The translations under genes were made by a program, and so were the position numbers. A DNA stretch of 18,252 bases from an uncultured Prevotella sp. (GTDB lineage: Bacteria > Bacteroidota > Bacteroidia > Bacteroidales > Bacteroidaceae). The notes below the pieces were generated by a model, which did not search any database, was not told where the DNA came from, and saw nothing but the letters and a program-made list of their open reading frames with translations. The DNA is taken from the NCBI GenBank assembly GCA_934230115.1, contig CAKQEI010000050.1, positions 1 to 18,252 of the forward strand, given 5' to 3'. Positions within the stretch are counted from its first letter, which is position 1, and each line of letters starts with the position of its first letter. Below, piece after piece: positions 1 to 6,645 of the stretch.

Positions 1-125
1 CCGATGCTTGTAGAAACGGTGATTGACTTAGGCGCCTCGGTGCCTATTGTATTCTCGCTGTCTGAGCAGCTGCCCAGAGTCATGGTCATTGCTGCGAGAG
101 CAATCATGTAATACTTTGTTTTCAT
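1..125 (-). CDS. Fimbrillin-like lipoprotein, N-terminal fragment (cut by window edge)
   Basis: Only the first 41 codons are present. The start ATG is at 125 on the minus strand and the gene runs off the left edge. The peptide starts MKTKYYMIALAAM and reaches a lipobox L-G-S-C at Cys20, so it should be a lipoprotein cleaved by signal peptidase II and then exported to the outer membrane. Its leader is nearly the same as that of the 320-residue fimbrillin-like protein at 1796-2758 (MKTKFYMIALAAI, L-G-S-C), and the two genes follow homologous upstream genes. It is therefore the second copy of the plain fimbrillin-like subunit in a duplicated two-gene module. It starts 46 bases after the stop of the gene at 172-1746 and is presumably co-transcribed with it. 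What follows the first 41 residues cannot be judged. Confidence 0.8.
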   Translation of the reverse strand, partial: MKTKYYMIALAAMTMTLGSCSDSENTIGTEAPKSITVSTSI

Positions 126-171
126 CTTTATTCTTTATTTATAAATTATACATTATCTAATGGGTTCTATT

Positions 172-1746
172 CTATTTGCCGTTATTTCCATATAGCACGG
201 TAGTATTTTCTGTGCCTTTCTTCCAGATCTCAGGAAGCCTACCTTTATTTACCAACGCATTATATGCAGCCTCATCTCGTACTTTGAGTGTGCGGGAGCT
301 TGCGTCGGTTCCGGCATTATAAAGCCAATCGGTAACACAAGCACTTTTTGATGTAATTTCTGATTCTAGCCCTAACATTGTGACGGTTGACAATTTCTTG
401 CAATAACTGAACATTTGAAAATAGCACCAATCTGATAATGTTGTAGCAGGCAATACTGGGGCAGATTCGAGACTTGTACAATAGAAGAACATACAATCAT
501 AGCAGTTTGTTGCTAATGTTGTAGCAGGCAAATCTGGGGCGGAGGTTAATACACCGCAATTATAGAACAACATATTGAATCTGGCGTTTTGGGTATCTAC
601 AGTATCATAATATTTCCAGTTCAGCAGCGTGCGGATGTCGCCTGTGCAAGCTACATTCACATTATTAGTAAATGTGATGTTTGAATATTCTTTGGTATTA
701 TTCGCAGTTCCATAAGGATTTGTGCCACGTAAGCGAAGGTCGCCATTTGTTCCACCAAAGGTAATTTCTGTGTTTGCCACAACATCTTGCCATTTGCCAT
801 TTTTCACAGAATACTCAAGCCCTGAGATTGTGTAATCTCCATAAGTGATCATCCTAAACTTTTGCTCCGCATCTGCTTTAAAGGTGACGTATGGGATGAT
901 ATGTTCTGCTTTACTACCTTCAGTAATTATCCCCGTATTATCCCAATCTGCCACGCTAATACCAGAAACGGAAATCTTGTTCTTACCAACGGTGAGCTTA
1001 TAGGTATAGCTCTTGCCGGCTACGAAAGTAGTTGGGGTGGTGGTGTACTTTTCTGTTGTTTTGCTTTCTCCATCTGCTACTTCAAGAGAGAGGAAGGGGG
1101 TGGTGCTTGGGGTATATTTTGGATCGATAAGGGCATAGAACTTATTATCGTGCTTATACGCTTTCACACCACAGATGCTGAGGCTGCTGACGTTATCAAT
1201 CGTGGCTCCGGCATACTGGTCGTTGAAGCCTGCAATCTCTACTACCACTCTCGCCATCTTGCGCTCCATGATGAGAGAAAGTTGATTGCTGTTGTTGGTA
1301 TTGGTTTTCGGACCGCTAAACGACATGAAGTCGGCGTCAGCAAGCGATTTTAGGCTGTTGTATTCCGTAGGCTGGGTGATGGTACCATTGAACGTAGCAG
1401 GGTAGTAGGCGGTGAAATTCATCGTCTCCTTTTCCCACTTCAGGAACTTGTTGCCCTGTGGCTGCCATTCCGAGCCGTCATACTTATAAGTTACGGCATC
1501 CTGGCCATCAGCCTTGACGCTTATCTCATCATTTTCATTGAATTTCGCCTGTTCTTCAGCAGTACCCAGCGGATTGCTGCGGGTGAAGCCATCGGCAGAT
1601 GCTTTACCTACTTGCGCAGTGATGCGCACAGCGTTAGGGTCGCTGTGGAATGCAGAGAGGAGGTCTTCTGATTCGGAGCAGGCTGACAGCGCCAGAATGG
1701 CGGCTGCGCATCCCATCAATCGTCTCATGATCTTCATTGTCTTCAT
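172..1746 (-). CDS. Fimbrillin-like lipoprotein with C-terminal leucine-rich-type repeats (short paralogue)
   Basis: This 524-residue protein is a surface lipoprotein with a signal peptide ending in the lipobox L-S-A-C (Cys23). Residues about 35-290 resemble Mfa-like fimbrillins: a T-R dipeptide soon after the leader, a beta-rich body and the core motif M-E-R-K-M-A-R-V-V-V-E-I around residue 160. Residues about 382-450 hold roughly three copies of a 26-residue repeat of the form F-x-x-C-x-x-L-x-x-A-P-x-L-P-A-T-T-L-x-x-x-C-Y, related to BspA-type leucine-rich repeats. Fimbrillin-like subunits form type V pili, and a repeat-bearing C-terminus suggests an adhesive tip or accessory subunit (inference). 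It is a paralogue of the 609-residue protein at 2805-4634. The first 60 or so codons are almost identical in DNA, but it has fewer repeats. It lies 49 bases after the fimbrillin-like gene at 1796-2758. The fimbrillin-like class is fairly sure; the adhesin role is not proven. Confidence 0.85.
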   Translation of the reverse strand: MKTMKIMRRLMGCAAAILALSACSESEDLLSAFHSDPNAVRITAQVGKASADGFTRSNPLGTAEEQAKFNENDEISVKADGQDAVTYKYDGSEWQPQGNKFLKWEKETMNFTAYYPATFNGTITQPTEYNSLKSLADADFMSFSGPKTNTNNSNQLSLIMERKMARVVVEIAGFNDQYAGATIDNVSSLSICGVKAYKHDNKFYALIDPKYTPSTTPFLSLEVADGESKTTEKYTTTPTTFVAGKSYTYKLTVGKNKISVSGISVADWDNTGIITEGSKAEHIIPYVTFKADAEQKFRMITYGDYTISGLEYSVKNGKWQDVVANTEITFGGTNGDLRLRGTNPYGTANNTKEYSNITFTNNVNVACTGDIRTLLNWKYYDTVDTQNARFNMLFYNCGVLTSAPDLPATTLATNCYDCMFFYCTSLESAPVLPATTLSDWCYFQMFSYCKKLSTVTMLGLESEITSKSACVTDWLYNAGTDASSRTLKVRDEAAYNALVNKGRLPEIWKKGTENTTVLYGNNGK

Positions 1747-1795
1747 AATCTTGTTGTTTATGTTGTTATTATCTGTTTAATCCGTTTTCTTTCCA

Positions 1796-2758
1796 TTAAT
1801 CGGTTTCCTTCTTTTCACCGTCTTTACCATTTCCTTCGCCCCATGGAGCAACAGAGAAGGATACAGGCTGCACCTTGTCGTCTCCGGCTATCAGCTTGAG
1901 CGTATAGGCGGTGGTTGAGGCCAGCGTCAATTCCTTATTATATGTCCACTCATAGAGCTTGCCATCCACCTTGAAGCTGACAGTAAAGTTTCCGCTTGCG
2001 ATGGTTTGAGGAATCAGAATCGCCTCATAGGTAGCTGATGCCTTGGTGATGACTCCGTTTGCGTCCTTACTAAATGGGGTTGCGCCGGTATAGAACGGAG
2101 TGATAGGGGTAGGGTCACCGTAAGCATTATTAATGCCACCGGAAGCTAAATCTCCTGAAACCGATGAACCATCAATCTTTACATCCGTAATCTTCTTGCA
2201 GATATCCTCGGTAAATTCAAACTCGCTGCCCAGTTCGATGGTGAGGTTGATTTTACTCATAGCATGCTGTAATTTCACTGTGATATCATCTTTAGTAGGA
2301 GAATACTGGGTGAATGGCATGTATAAGACGTCGGCTTCCTTCAGTTGGTCATCACTGGTTTGGTCTGTGGGAATAGTAATGGTTCCAAGGTTCGTAAAAG
2401 CTGTTACGTCAACTTTGTCATTCATGTTTGCCCATAGCATGGTGACCTCCTCGTCAGTTCCACCCTTAAGTGTCTCATCGGGTTTATAGGTTTTCCAGCT
2501 ATCTCCAACCTTTTTTGCCCAAACCAGATAATTGTATTTGTCGTATCTATAGATGTCATGTTGGACCTCGAGTATAAACCCCGTAGGCTTGTCAGCATCA
2601 GAATATCCCGCACGTGTTGTTGGCTCATCCACGCTAACGTTGAGCTTGATAGGAGTATCTGCCAGGTAGTCCTGGCTGAATTCGCTGTTTGAGTCTGAGC
2701 AGCTGCCCAGAATTATGCTTATTGCTGCGAGAGCAATCATATAAAACTTTGTTTTCAT
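1796..2758 (-). CDS. Fimbrillin-like lipoprotein (Mfa-like / FimA-type pilus subunit)
   Basis: This 320-residue lipoprotein has a short leader and a lipobox L-G-S-C (Cys20). Near residues 44-52 it has the sequence E-P-T-T-R-A-G, the kind of Arg-Ala site found shortly after the leader in Bacteroidales fimbrillins. In FimA/Mfa1 of Porphyromonas, cleavage at such an arginine exposes the subunit for polymerisation. The middle segment E-A-D-V-L-Y-M followed by V-K-L-Q-H-A-M-S-K-I-N-L-T-I (about residues 140-172) is typical of the fimbrillin N-terminal beta domain. The C-terminus ends with a S-V-A-P-W-G-E-G strand. No leucine-rich repeats are present, unlike its two neighbours, so it may be the structural shaft subunit while they are accessory or tip subunits (inference). 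It lies 46 bases after the gene at 2805-4634 and 49 bases before the gene at 172-1746. Confidence 0.85.
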   Translation of the reverse strand: MKTKFYMIALAAISIILGSCSDSNSEFSQDYLADTPIKLNVSVDEPTTRAGYSDADKPTGFILEVQHDIYRYDKYNYLVWAKKVGDSWKTYKPDETLKGGTDEEVTMLWANMNDKVDVTAFTNLGTITIPTDQTSDDQLKEADVLYMPFTQYSPTKDDITVKLQHAMSKINLTIELGSEFEFTEDICKKITDVKIDGSSVSGDLASGGINNAYGDPTPITPFYTGATPFSKDANGVITKASATYEAILIPQTIASGNFTVSFKVDGKLYEWTYNKELTLASTTAYTLKLIAGDDKVQPVSFSVAPWGEGNGKDGEKKETD

Positions 2759-2804
2759 CGTATATCTTTGTTTATAAATTATACATTATCTAATGGGTTC
2801 TATT

Positions 2805-4634
2805 CTATTTTATTTCGGTGTTATCTTTCTTCAGCACGGTAGTACCTTTAGCACCTTTCTTCCAGATGGCAGGGAGATATTTTGTATTACTTTCCAACTC
2901 ATTATAGGCAGCCTCATCTGTTACTTTGAGTGTGCGGGATTTTACGGTTTCGTCGGTTCCGGCATTATACAACCAATAATCGCAGCAATCAGTTGCTTCC
3001 GAAATTTTGTCGCCTGGTGCCAACATAGTGACGGTTGACAATTTTGTACAACCTTCGAACATACCATAATAGCAGTAATTAGCTAACGTTGTAGCCTTTA
3101 ATTCTGGGGCATCCGTGAGACTTGTACAACCTTCGAACATATTAGAATAGCAGTAGTCTGCTAACTCTGTAGCCTTTAATTCTGGGGCATCCGTGAGACT
3201 TGTACAACCATAGAACATACCAGAATAGCATTTTCCTGCTAACGTTGTAGCCTTTAATTCTGGGGCAGCCGTGAGACTTGTACAACCGAACATATAAGAA
3301 TAGCATCCGTGTGCTAACGTTGTAGCCTTTAATTCTGGGGCAGTCGTGAGACTTGTACAACCAAAGAACATACTATAATAGCAGTCACCAGCTAATTTTG
3401 TAGCAGGCAATTCTGGGGCAGAGGTTAATACAGCGCAATCTTTGAACAAATAACAGAATCTGGCATTGTTGGTCTCTACTATATTATAGCTTCTCCAGTC
3501 CAGCAGCGTGCGGATGTCGCCTGTGCAAGCTACATTCACATTAGCTTCTGTGAATGTGATGGTTGAATATGCATTCCAAGCAGTCGCAGTTCCATTTGAG
3601 TTTGTGCCACGCAAGCGAAGGTCGCCATTTGTTCCACCGAAGGTGACTTCTTTATCTACCACAACATTTTCCCATTTGCCATTATTCACAGAATACTGAA
3701 GCCCAGAGATGGTGTAAGAACTATTATTGGTTGTCATCTTAAACGTTTGATCTTCTTCTGCTTTAAAAGTGATGTATGGGGTAGGGCATTCTTCTGTTTT
3801 ACCTCCAGTAATATCCCCCGTAGTCCAATCTTTCACGGTGATACCGGAAACAGATACCTTGTCCTTACCCACGGTGAGCTGATAGGTGTAGCTATTGCCG
3901 GCTGTGAGAGCAGGGATGCCGGTGAGCGTTTCTGTTGTTGTTTTGCTTGCTCCTTCTGCTACATCAAGAGAGATGAAGGTTTCGGAGTTTTGGGCTTCGC
4001 ATGGCTTGATAAGGGCATAGAACTTATTATCGCTGTGCTTATACGCTTTTACACCACAGATGCTGAGGCTATTGACGTTATCAATCGTGGCTCCGGCATA
4101 CTGGTCTTTGAAGCCATCAATCTCTACTACCACTCTCGCCATCTTGCGCTCCATGATGAGAGAAAGTTGATTGCCATTGGTATTGCTTTGCTTGCCGCTA
4201 TACGACATGAAGTCGTTGGCAGCAAGTGTAGCCTCGGTGTATTCCGCAGGTAGGGTGACTTTGTCGAGGTTGCCATCGAACGTAGCAGGGTAGTAGGCGG
4301 TGAAATTCATCTCATCGCTTTCCCATTTCAGGAACTTGCCGTCCTGCGGCTGCCATTCCGAGCCTACAAGCTTATATGTCACGGCATCCTGGCCATCAGC
4401 CTGGACGCTTATCATATCATTCTCATTGAAATTCTTCTGCGTTTCAGCAGTACCCAGCGGATTGCTTCGGGTGAAGCCATCGGCAGATGCTTTACCTACT
4501 TGCGCAGTGATGCGCACAGCGTTAGGGTCGCTATGGAATGCAGAGAGGAGGTCTTCTGATTCGGAGCAGGCCGTCAGCGCCAAAATGGCGGCTGCGCATC
4601 CCATCATCCGTCTCATTATTTTCTGATACTTCAT
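2805..4634 (-). CDS. Fimbrillin-like lipoprotein with five-unit leucine-rich-type repeat region (long paralogue)
   Basis: This 609-residue lipoprotein has its lipobox L-T-A-C at Cys23. It has the same layout as the paralogue at 172-1746: a fimbrillin-like body (core motif M-E-R-K-M-A-R-V-V-V-E-I near residue 160), then a stretch with C-T-G-D-I-R-T-L-L-D-W, then cysteine-containing repeats at about residues 395-535. Five units follow the pattern F-x-G-C-T-S-L-x-x-A-P-E-L-K-A-T-T-L-A-x-x-C-Y-x-x-M, 26 residues each, with one of 25. They resemble BspA-type leucine-rich repeats, known in Bacteroidetes surface adhesins. Each unit has two cysteines, giving a regular cysteine ladder. It is the third gene of the fimbrial operon, 71 bases after the FimB/Mfa2-type gene. 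It likely acts outside the cell as part of, or bound to, a type V pilus. Which face binds what cannot be told from sequence. Confidence 0.87.
   Translation of the reverse strand: MKYQKIMRRMMGCAAAILALTACSESEDLLSAFHSDPNAVRITAQVGKASADGFTRSNPLGTAETQKNFNENDMISVQADGQDAVTYKLVGSEWQPQDGKFLKWESDEMNFTAYYPATFDGNLDKVTLPAEYTEATLAANDFMSYSGKQSNTNGNQLSLIMERKMARVVVEIDGFKDQYAGATIDNVNSLSICGVKAYKHSDNKFYALIKPCEAQNSETFISLDVAEGASKTTTETLTGIPALTAGNSYTYQLTVGKDKVSVSGITVKDWTTGDITGGKTEECPTPYITFKAEEDQTFKMTTNNSSYTISGLQYSVNNGKWENVVVDKEVTFGGTNGDLRLRGTNSNGTATAWNAYSTITFTEANVNVACTGDIRTLLDWRSYNIVETNNARFCYLFKDCAVLTSAPELPATKLAGDCYYSMFFGCTSLTTAPELKATTLAHGCYSYMFGCTSLTAAPELKATTLAGKCYSGMFYGCTSLTDAPELKATELADYCYSNMFEGCTSLTDAPELKATTLANYCYYGMFEGCTKLSTVTMLAPGDKISEATDCCDYWLYNAGTDETVKSRTLKVTDEAAYNELESNTKYLPAIWKKGAKGTTVLKKDNTEIK
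3029..3418 (-). repeat. In-gene tandem repeat, 78-bp units
   Basis: The element cttgtacaacc recurs at about 3121, 3199, 3277 and 3352, with a diverged copy near 3043, giving steps of 78, 78, 78 and 75 bases. Each unit encodes one 26-residue leucine-rich-type repeat of the 609-residue lipoprotein. The 75-base step removes exactly one codon, so the frame is kept. The units are close enough in DNA for slipped-strand or recombination-based changes in copy number. Confidence 0.9.
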
Positions 4635-4705
4635 GGTTGTTTGTTGTTTAAATGTTAATGTTATTAATGAATGATTTCTATTATGCGTTAATGTTTTTTT
4701 GTCGT

Positions 4706-5641
4706 TCAGTTGTCGGGATTGAATATTTCGCCATGATACACCCAGCCCTCGGTCCAGTCGTCTATCCTGATGCTTGAAAGGTACATGTATGGCTTCATCT
4801 CGTCATATTCCAAGTTGACAATATACTTGCCGCTTGGCTTCATGATAGGAGCGTTGATGTCGTAGTTGGCTATGGAACCATCAGGAGTTTTAAGCGTTAG
4901 AAACAGGTTGGTGGTATTATTGCCATAGCACGTAGGCATCAGGAGCAATGGTCCTGTTATAGACTTATCGTCGGACATGGACATATTAACCAGAATATTG
5001 TATTCTTCCTTTGTCTTTGTTGCTATGCCGAAAGTTCCATCTTCATTTTGCTGCAATGCCAAGAGTCCGGTTGCCACATTCAGCACTTTTCCTGTGATTG
5101 TTGTATTTTGAGGAACGCCATTAATGATGATGGAGAGTTCGGCAAGCACACGCCGCATGTCGCTTTTTGTGATATAGTGTACTTCCTCGTTGTCGATGGT
5201 TATCTCCGTGACGCCATAATAGGCATGGTAGGTTGCGGCATTGGGGGTGGACAATCCAAGCTGTACCATGTTCATGTCCCCCGCGGCCCTTGTTGGCTCC
5301 CCCGCGGCCCTTGTTGGCTCCACCATGATGTACGGCTCCACAAAGTTAGCTGTAGTGAGTATTCGGTAATTGCCTTCGGGCAGAGAGAAGTTCTGGCTTG
5401 CTATATCCTGCGGATTGGCAAATTGGTCTTCCTCCACTAAAGAGCCATTGTCGGCATTGAAAATCCAGATTTTCACATCCTTCACTTCCGTGCCTTGGTC
5501 GGCTTCGTCTTGCCATGCAAGCGATACCGACAGACTGCCATCGTCTTCATCGTCGTGAACATTATGGTCGCACGCGGTAAAAAGGCATGGTATGCATAGC
5601 AGCACCCATAGCCAAACGTTGATTTTTGTATTTGTTCTCAT
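4706..5641 (-). CDS. FimB/Mfa2-family fimbrial anchor lipoprotein
   Basis: This 311-residue lipoprotein is placed in the FimB/Mfa2 family (pilus anchor and length-control subunits) by several features: a lipobox F-T-A-C at Cys24, an acidic linker, then the K-V-K-I-W-I-F-N/D type strand (here V-K-D-V-K-I-W-I-F-N-A), L-P-E-G-N-Y-R-I-L and the M-R-R-V-L-A-E-L-S-I-I-I segment near residue 165. In Porphyromonas such proteins stay in the outer membrane and anchor the pilus. An upstream ATG at 5689 would overlap the preceding gene, whose stop is at 5655. The ATG at 5641 starts directly before a normal lipoprotein leader (MRTNTKINVWLWVLL) and leaves a 13-base gap, so I chose it. A perfect seven-residue duplication (E-P-T-R-A-A-G twice) lies near residues 108-121, where an arginine cleavage site might be expected. 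It is the second gene of the operon, before the fimbrillin-like genes. Confidence 0.85.
   Translation of the reverse strand: MRTNTKINVWLWVLLCIPCLFTACDHNVHDDEDDGSLSVSLAWQDEADQGTEVKDVKIWIFNADNGSLVEEDQFANPQDIASQNFSLPEGNYRILTTANFVEPYIMVEPTRAAGEPTRAAGDMNMVQLGLSTPNAATYHAYYGVTEITIDNEEVHYITKSDMRRVLAELSIIINGVPQNTTITGKVLNVATGLLALQQNEDGTFGIATKTKEEYNILVNMSMSDDKSITGPLLLMPTCYGNNTTNLFLTLKTPDGSIANYDINAPIMKPSGKYIVNLEYDEMKPYMYLSSIRIDDWTEGWVYHGEIFNPDN
5280..5321 (-). repeat. Perfect 21-bp tandem duplication within the Mfa2-type gene
   Basis: Two identical 21-base units lie head to tail at 5280-5300 and 5301-5321. They encode E-P-T-R-A-A-G twice. The unit is GC-rich (it contains ccgcgg twice in all) in an otherwise AT-leaning gene. 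Gain or loss of one unit would keep the frame. Confidence 0.92.
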
Positions 5642-5654
5642 CCTAACATTAGTT

Positions 5655-6422
5655 TTATGGGTTACTATTGTTTGTGATATTAAAGCCAAACCTTAAGCCA
5701 CTTTCCCAGACAAAGTTGTTCTTGTGCTGATACTCAGGCATACCGTCTATACGTTTGCCCGTAAGGCGTGTCAGTCCGGAATAGAAGCCAATAGTCAAGA
5801 GAGGGTTAAGCTGGTAGCCAACCTGCAGGTCTGCTCCATACCCAAAGTGGCATTTGGTAGGTGCTTTCGCAACATCTTTGCCGTCGGAAATAGTCTGTAT
5901 GTCGGCTTTGGTTGTTACGGCGTATAGGTGAGGCGAGAGCGATATGTTCCAGCGGCTGTTGGCAGGTTTGTGCCACAATGCCAAGAGGTTGACGTTGACT
6001 CTTGCTCCATACCATCCCATTGTGGCATGGCTTTTAAGGTTGGCATATTCCCAACATTCCATGCCCAAGACGGCTGCCTTGTAGTGGCGTCCATCGCTAC
6101 CCAGCCAATAATGTCGCTCCACACAGCAGTCTTGAGCCGATAGGCTCACCTCGCCATACTTGGCAGACAGCTCTGCCGAGAGAATGGTGTTGAAACGATA
6201 GCCGCCATATACGCCAGCAGCCCAACCAAGGTGGGTTTTGTCGTGTCCGAAGCTTGAGAATGTGGAGAAAGCGAAGGGTATTCCACCTTCCACTCCTGCA
6301 TACCAACCTTGCGAATTGGACTGAGACTTGCCATCTGCTTTAGCTTTCGCAACAGAAAGAGGGAGTAGCAGCGCAAATAATACTGCCAGAAACCTAATCT
6401 GTGTTGTCAAGAAATGTGTCAT
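5655..6422 (-). CDS. Outer-membrane beta-barrel protein, first gene of the fimbrial operon
   Basis: This 255-residue protein has a signal peptide of about 28 residues (hydrophobic F-L-A-V-L-F-A-L-L-L-P-L, then A-K-A) and no lipobox. The mature part begins G-W-Y-A-G-V-E-G-G and continues with alternating aromatic strands such as G-W-A-A-G-V-Y-G-G-Y-R-F, G-Y-G-A-D-L-Q-V-G-Y and the closing E-S-G-L-R-F-G-F-N-I. That pattern fits an 8-strand OmpA-like or DUF3575-type barrel. Bacteroidales fimbrial operons often contain such a barrel, perhaps for docking the pilus in the outer membrane (inference; the exact family is uncertain). It opens the operon: a promoter-like element lies about 117 bases upstream, and the anchor gene follows after 13 bases. 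Three cysteines lie in the middle (C-C-V-E-R and M-E-C-W), presumably in a loop. Confidence 0.75.
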   Translation of the reverse strand: MTHFLTTQIRFLAVLFALLLPLSVAKAKADGKSQSNSQGWYAGVEGGIPFAFSTFSSFGHDKTHLGWAAGVYGGYRFNTILSAELSAKYGEVSLSAQDCCVERHYWLGSDGRHYKAAVLGMECWEYANLKSHATMGWYGARVNVNLLALWHKPANSRWNISLSPHLYAVTTKADIQTISDGKDVAKAPTKCHFGYGADLQVGYQLNPLLTIGFYSGLTRLTGKRIDGMPEYQHKNNFVWESGLRFGFNITNNSNP

Positions 6423-6538
6423 ATTAATAAGTTTAGATATATTCGTACTGAAAATTTGGCTTTTATGAGCCTAAATACCTCAAAAATGAGTGGGCAAATC
6501 ATGTATCAAGTATAGTTGCCAATAAATATTTCGTGCTG

Positions 6539-6546
6539 CAAATATA
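6539..6546 (-). promoter_or_regulatory. Predicted -7 element of the fimbrial operon promoter
   Basis: On the minus strand the sequence reads TATATTTG, an exact match to the Bacteroidetes -7 consensus TAnnTTTG. It lies about 117 bases before the ATG of the beta-barrel gene and would give a 5' leader of roughly 105-110 bases. I find no good TTTG element about 19 bases upstream, which fits a promoter that depends on an activator. Confidence 0.6.
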
Positions 6547-6566
6547 CTGTTTTTAATTTAAATTAG

Positions 6567-6597
6567 GTGTCTACTTTTAGTGTTCATGTGTCTACTT
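6567..6597 (-). promoter_or_regulatory. Candidate activator operator: 10-bp direct repeat spaced 21 bp
   Basis: On the minus strand AAGTAGACAC occurs at 6597-6588 and again at 6576-6567, start to start 21 bases apart (two helical turns). The nearer copy ends 20 bases upstream of the TATATTTG element, where a -33 box would sit. AraC-family regulators commonly bind direct repeats spaced by about 21 bases next to a poor -35 or -33 element, and an AraC-type gene lies immediately upstream. Assigning this site to that protein is inference. Confidence 0.5.
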
Positions 6598-6601
6598 CCT
6601 A

Positions 6602-6636
6602 CAAAAAAGGTGTCTCATTCCTTGAATGAGACACCT
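6602..6636 (-). terminator. Rho-independent terminator after the araC-type gene
   Basis: A perfect 13-bp stem (AGGTGTCTCATTC against GAATGAGACACCT, 6608-6620 and 6624-6636) with a 3-base loop is followed on the minus strand by six T residues (6607-6602). It lies 9 bases after the stop codon of the regulator gene and separates the aminotransferase-LicD-regulator operon from the fimbrial operon. Confidence 0.9.
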
Positions 6637-6645
6637 GTACATAGC

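Noticed and set aside
3747..4253. Long open frame on the plus strand opposite the 609-residue lipoprotein (a similar one lies at 862-1353 opposite its paralogue)
   Set aside because: Both lie antisense to well-supported lipoprotein genes, and their likeness to each other follows from the duplication of the genes beneath them. They are rich in Cys, Phe and Arg with no recognisable domain or promoter.
6423..6538. Leader of the fimbrial operon considered as a riboswitch
   Set aside because: Only a weak 4-bp stem (GGCT/AGCC) is seen and no known riboswitch core; it is listed only as an untranslated leader.
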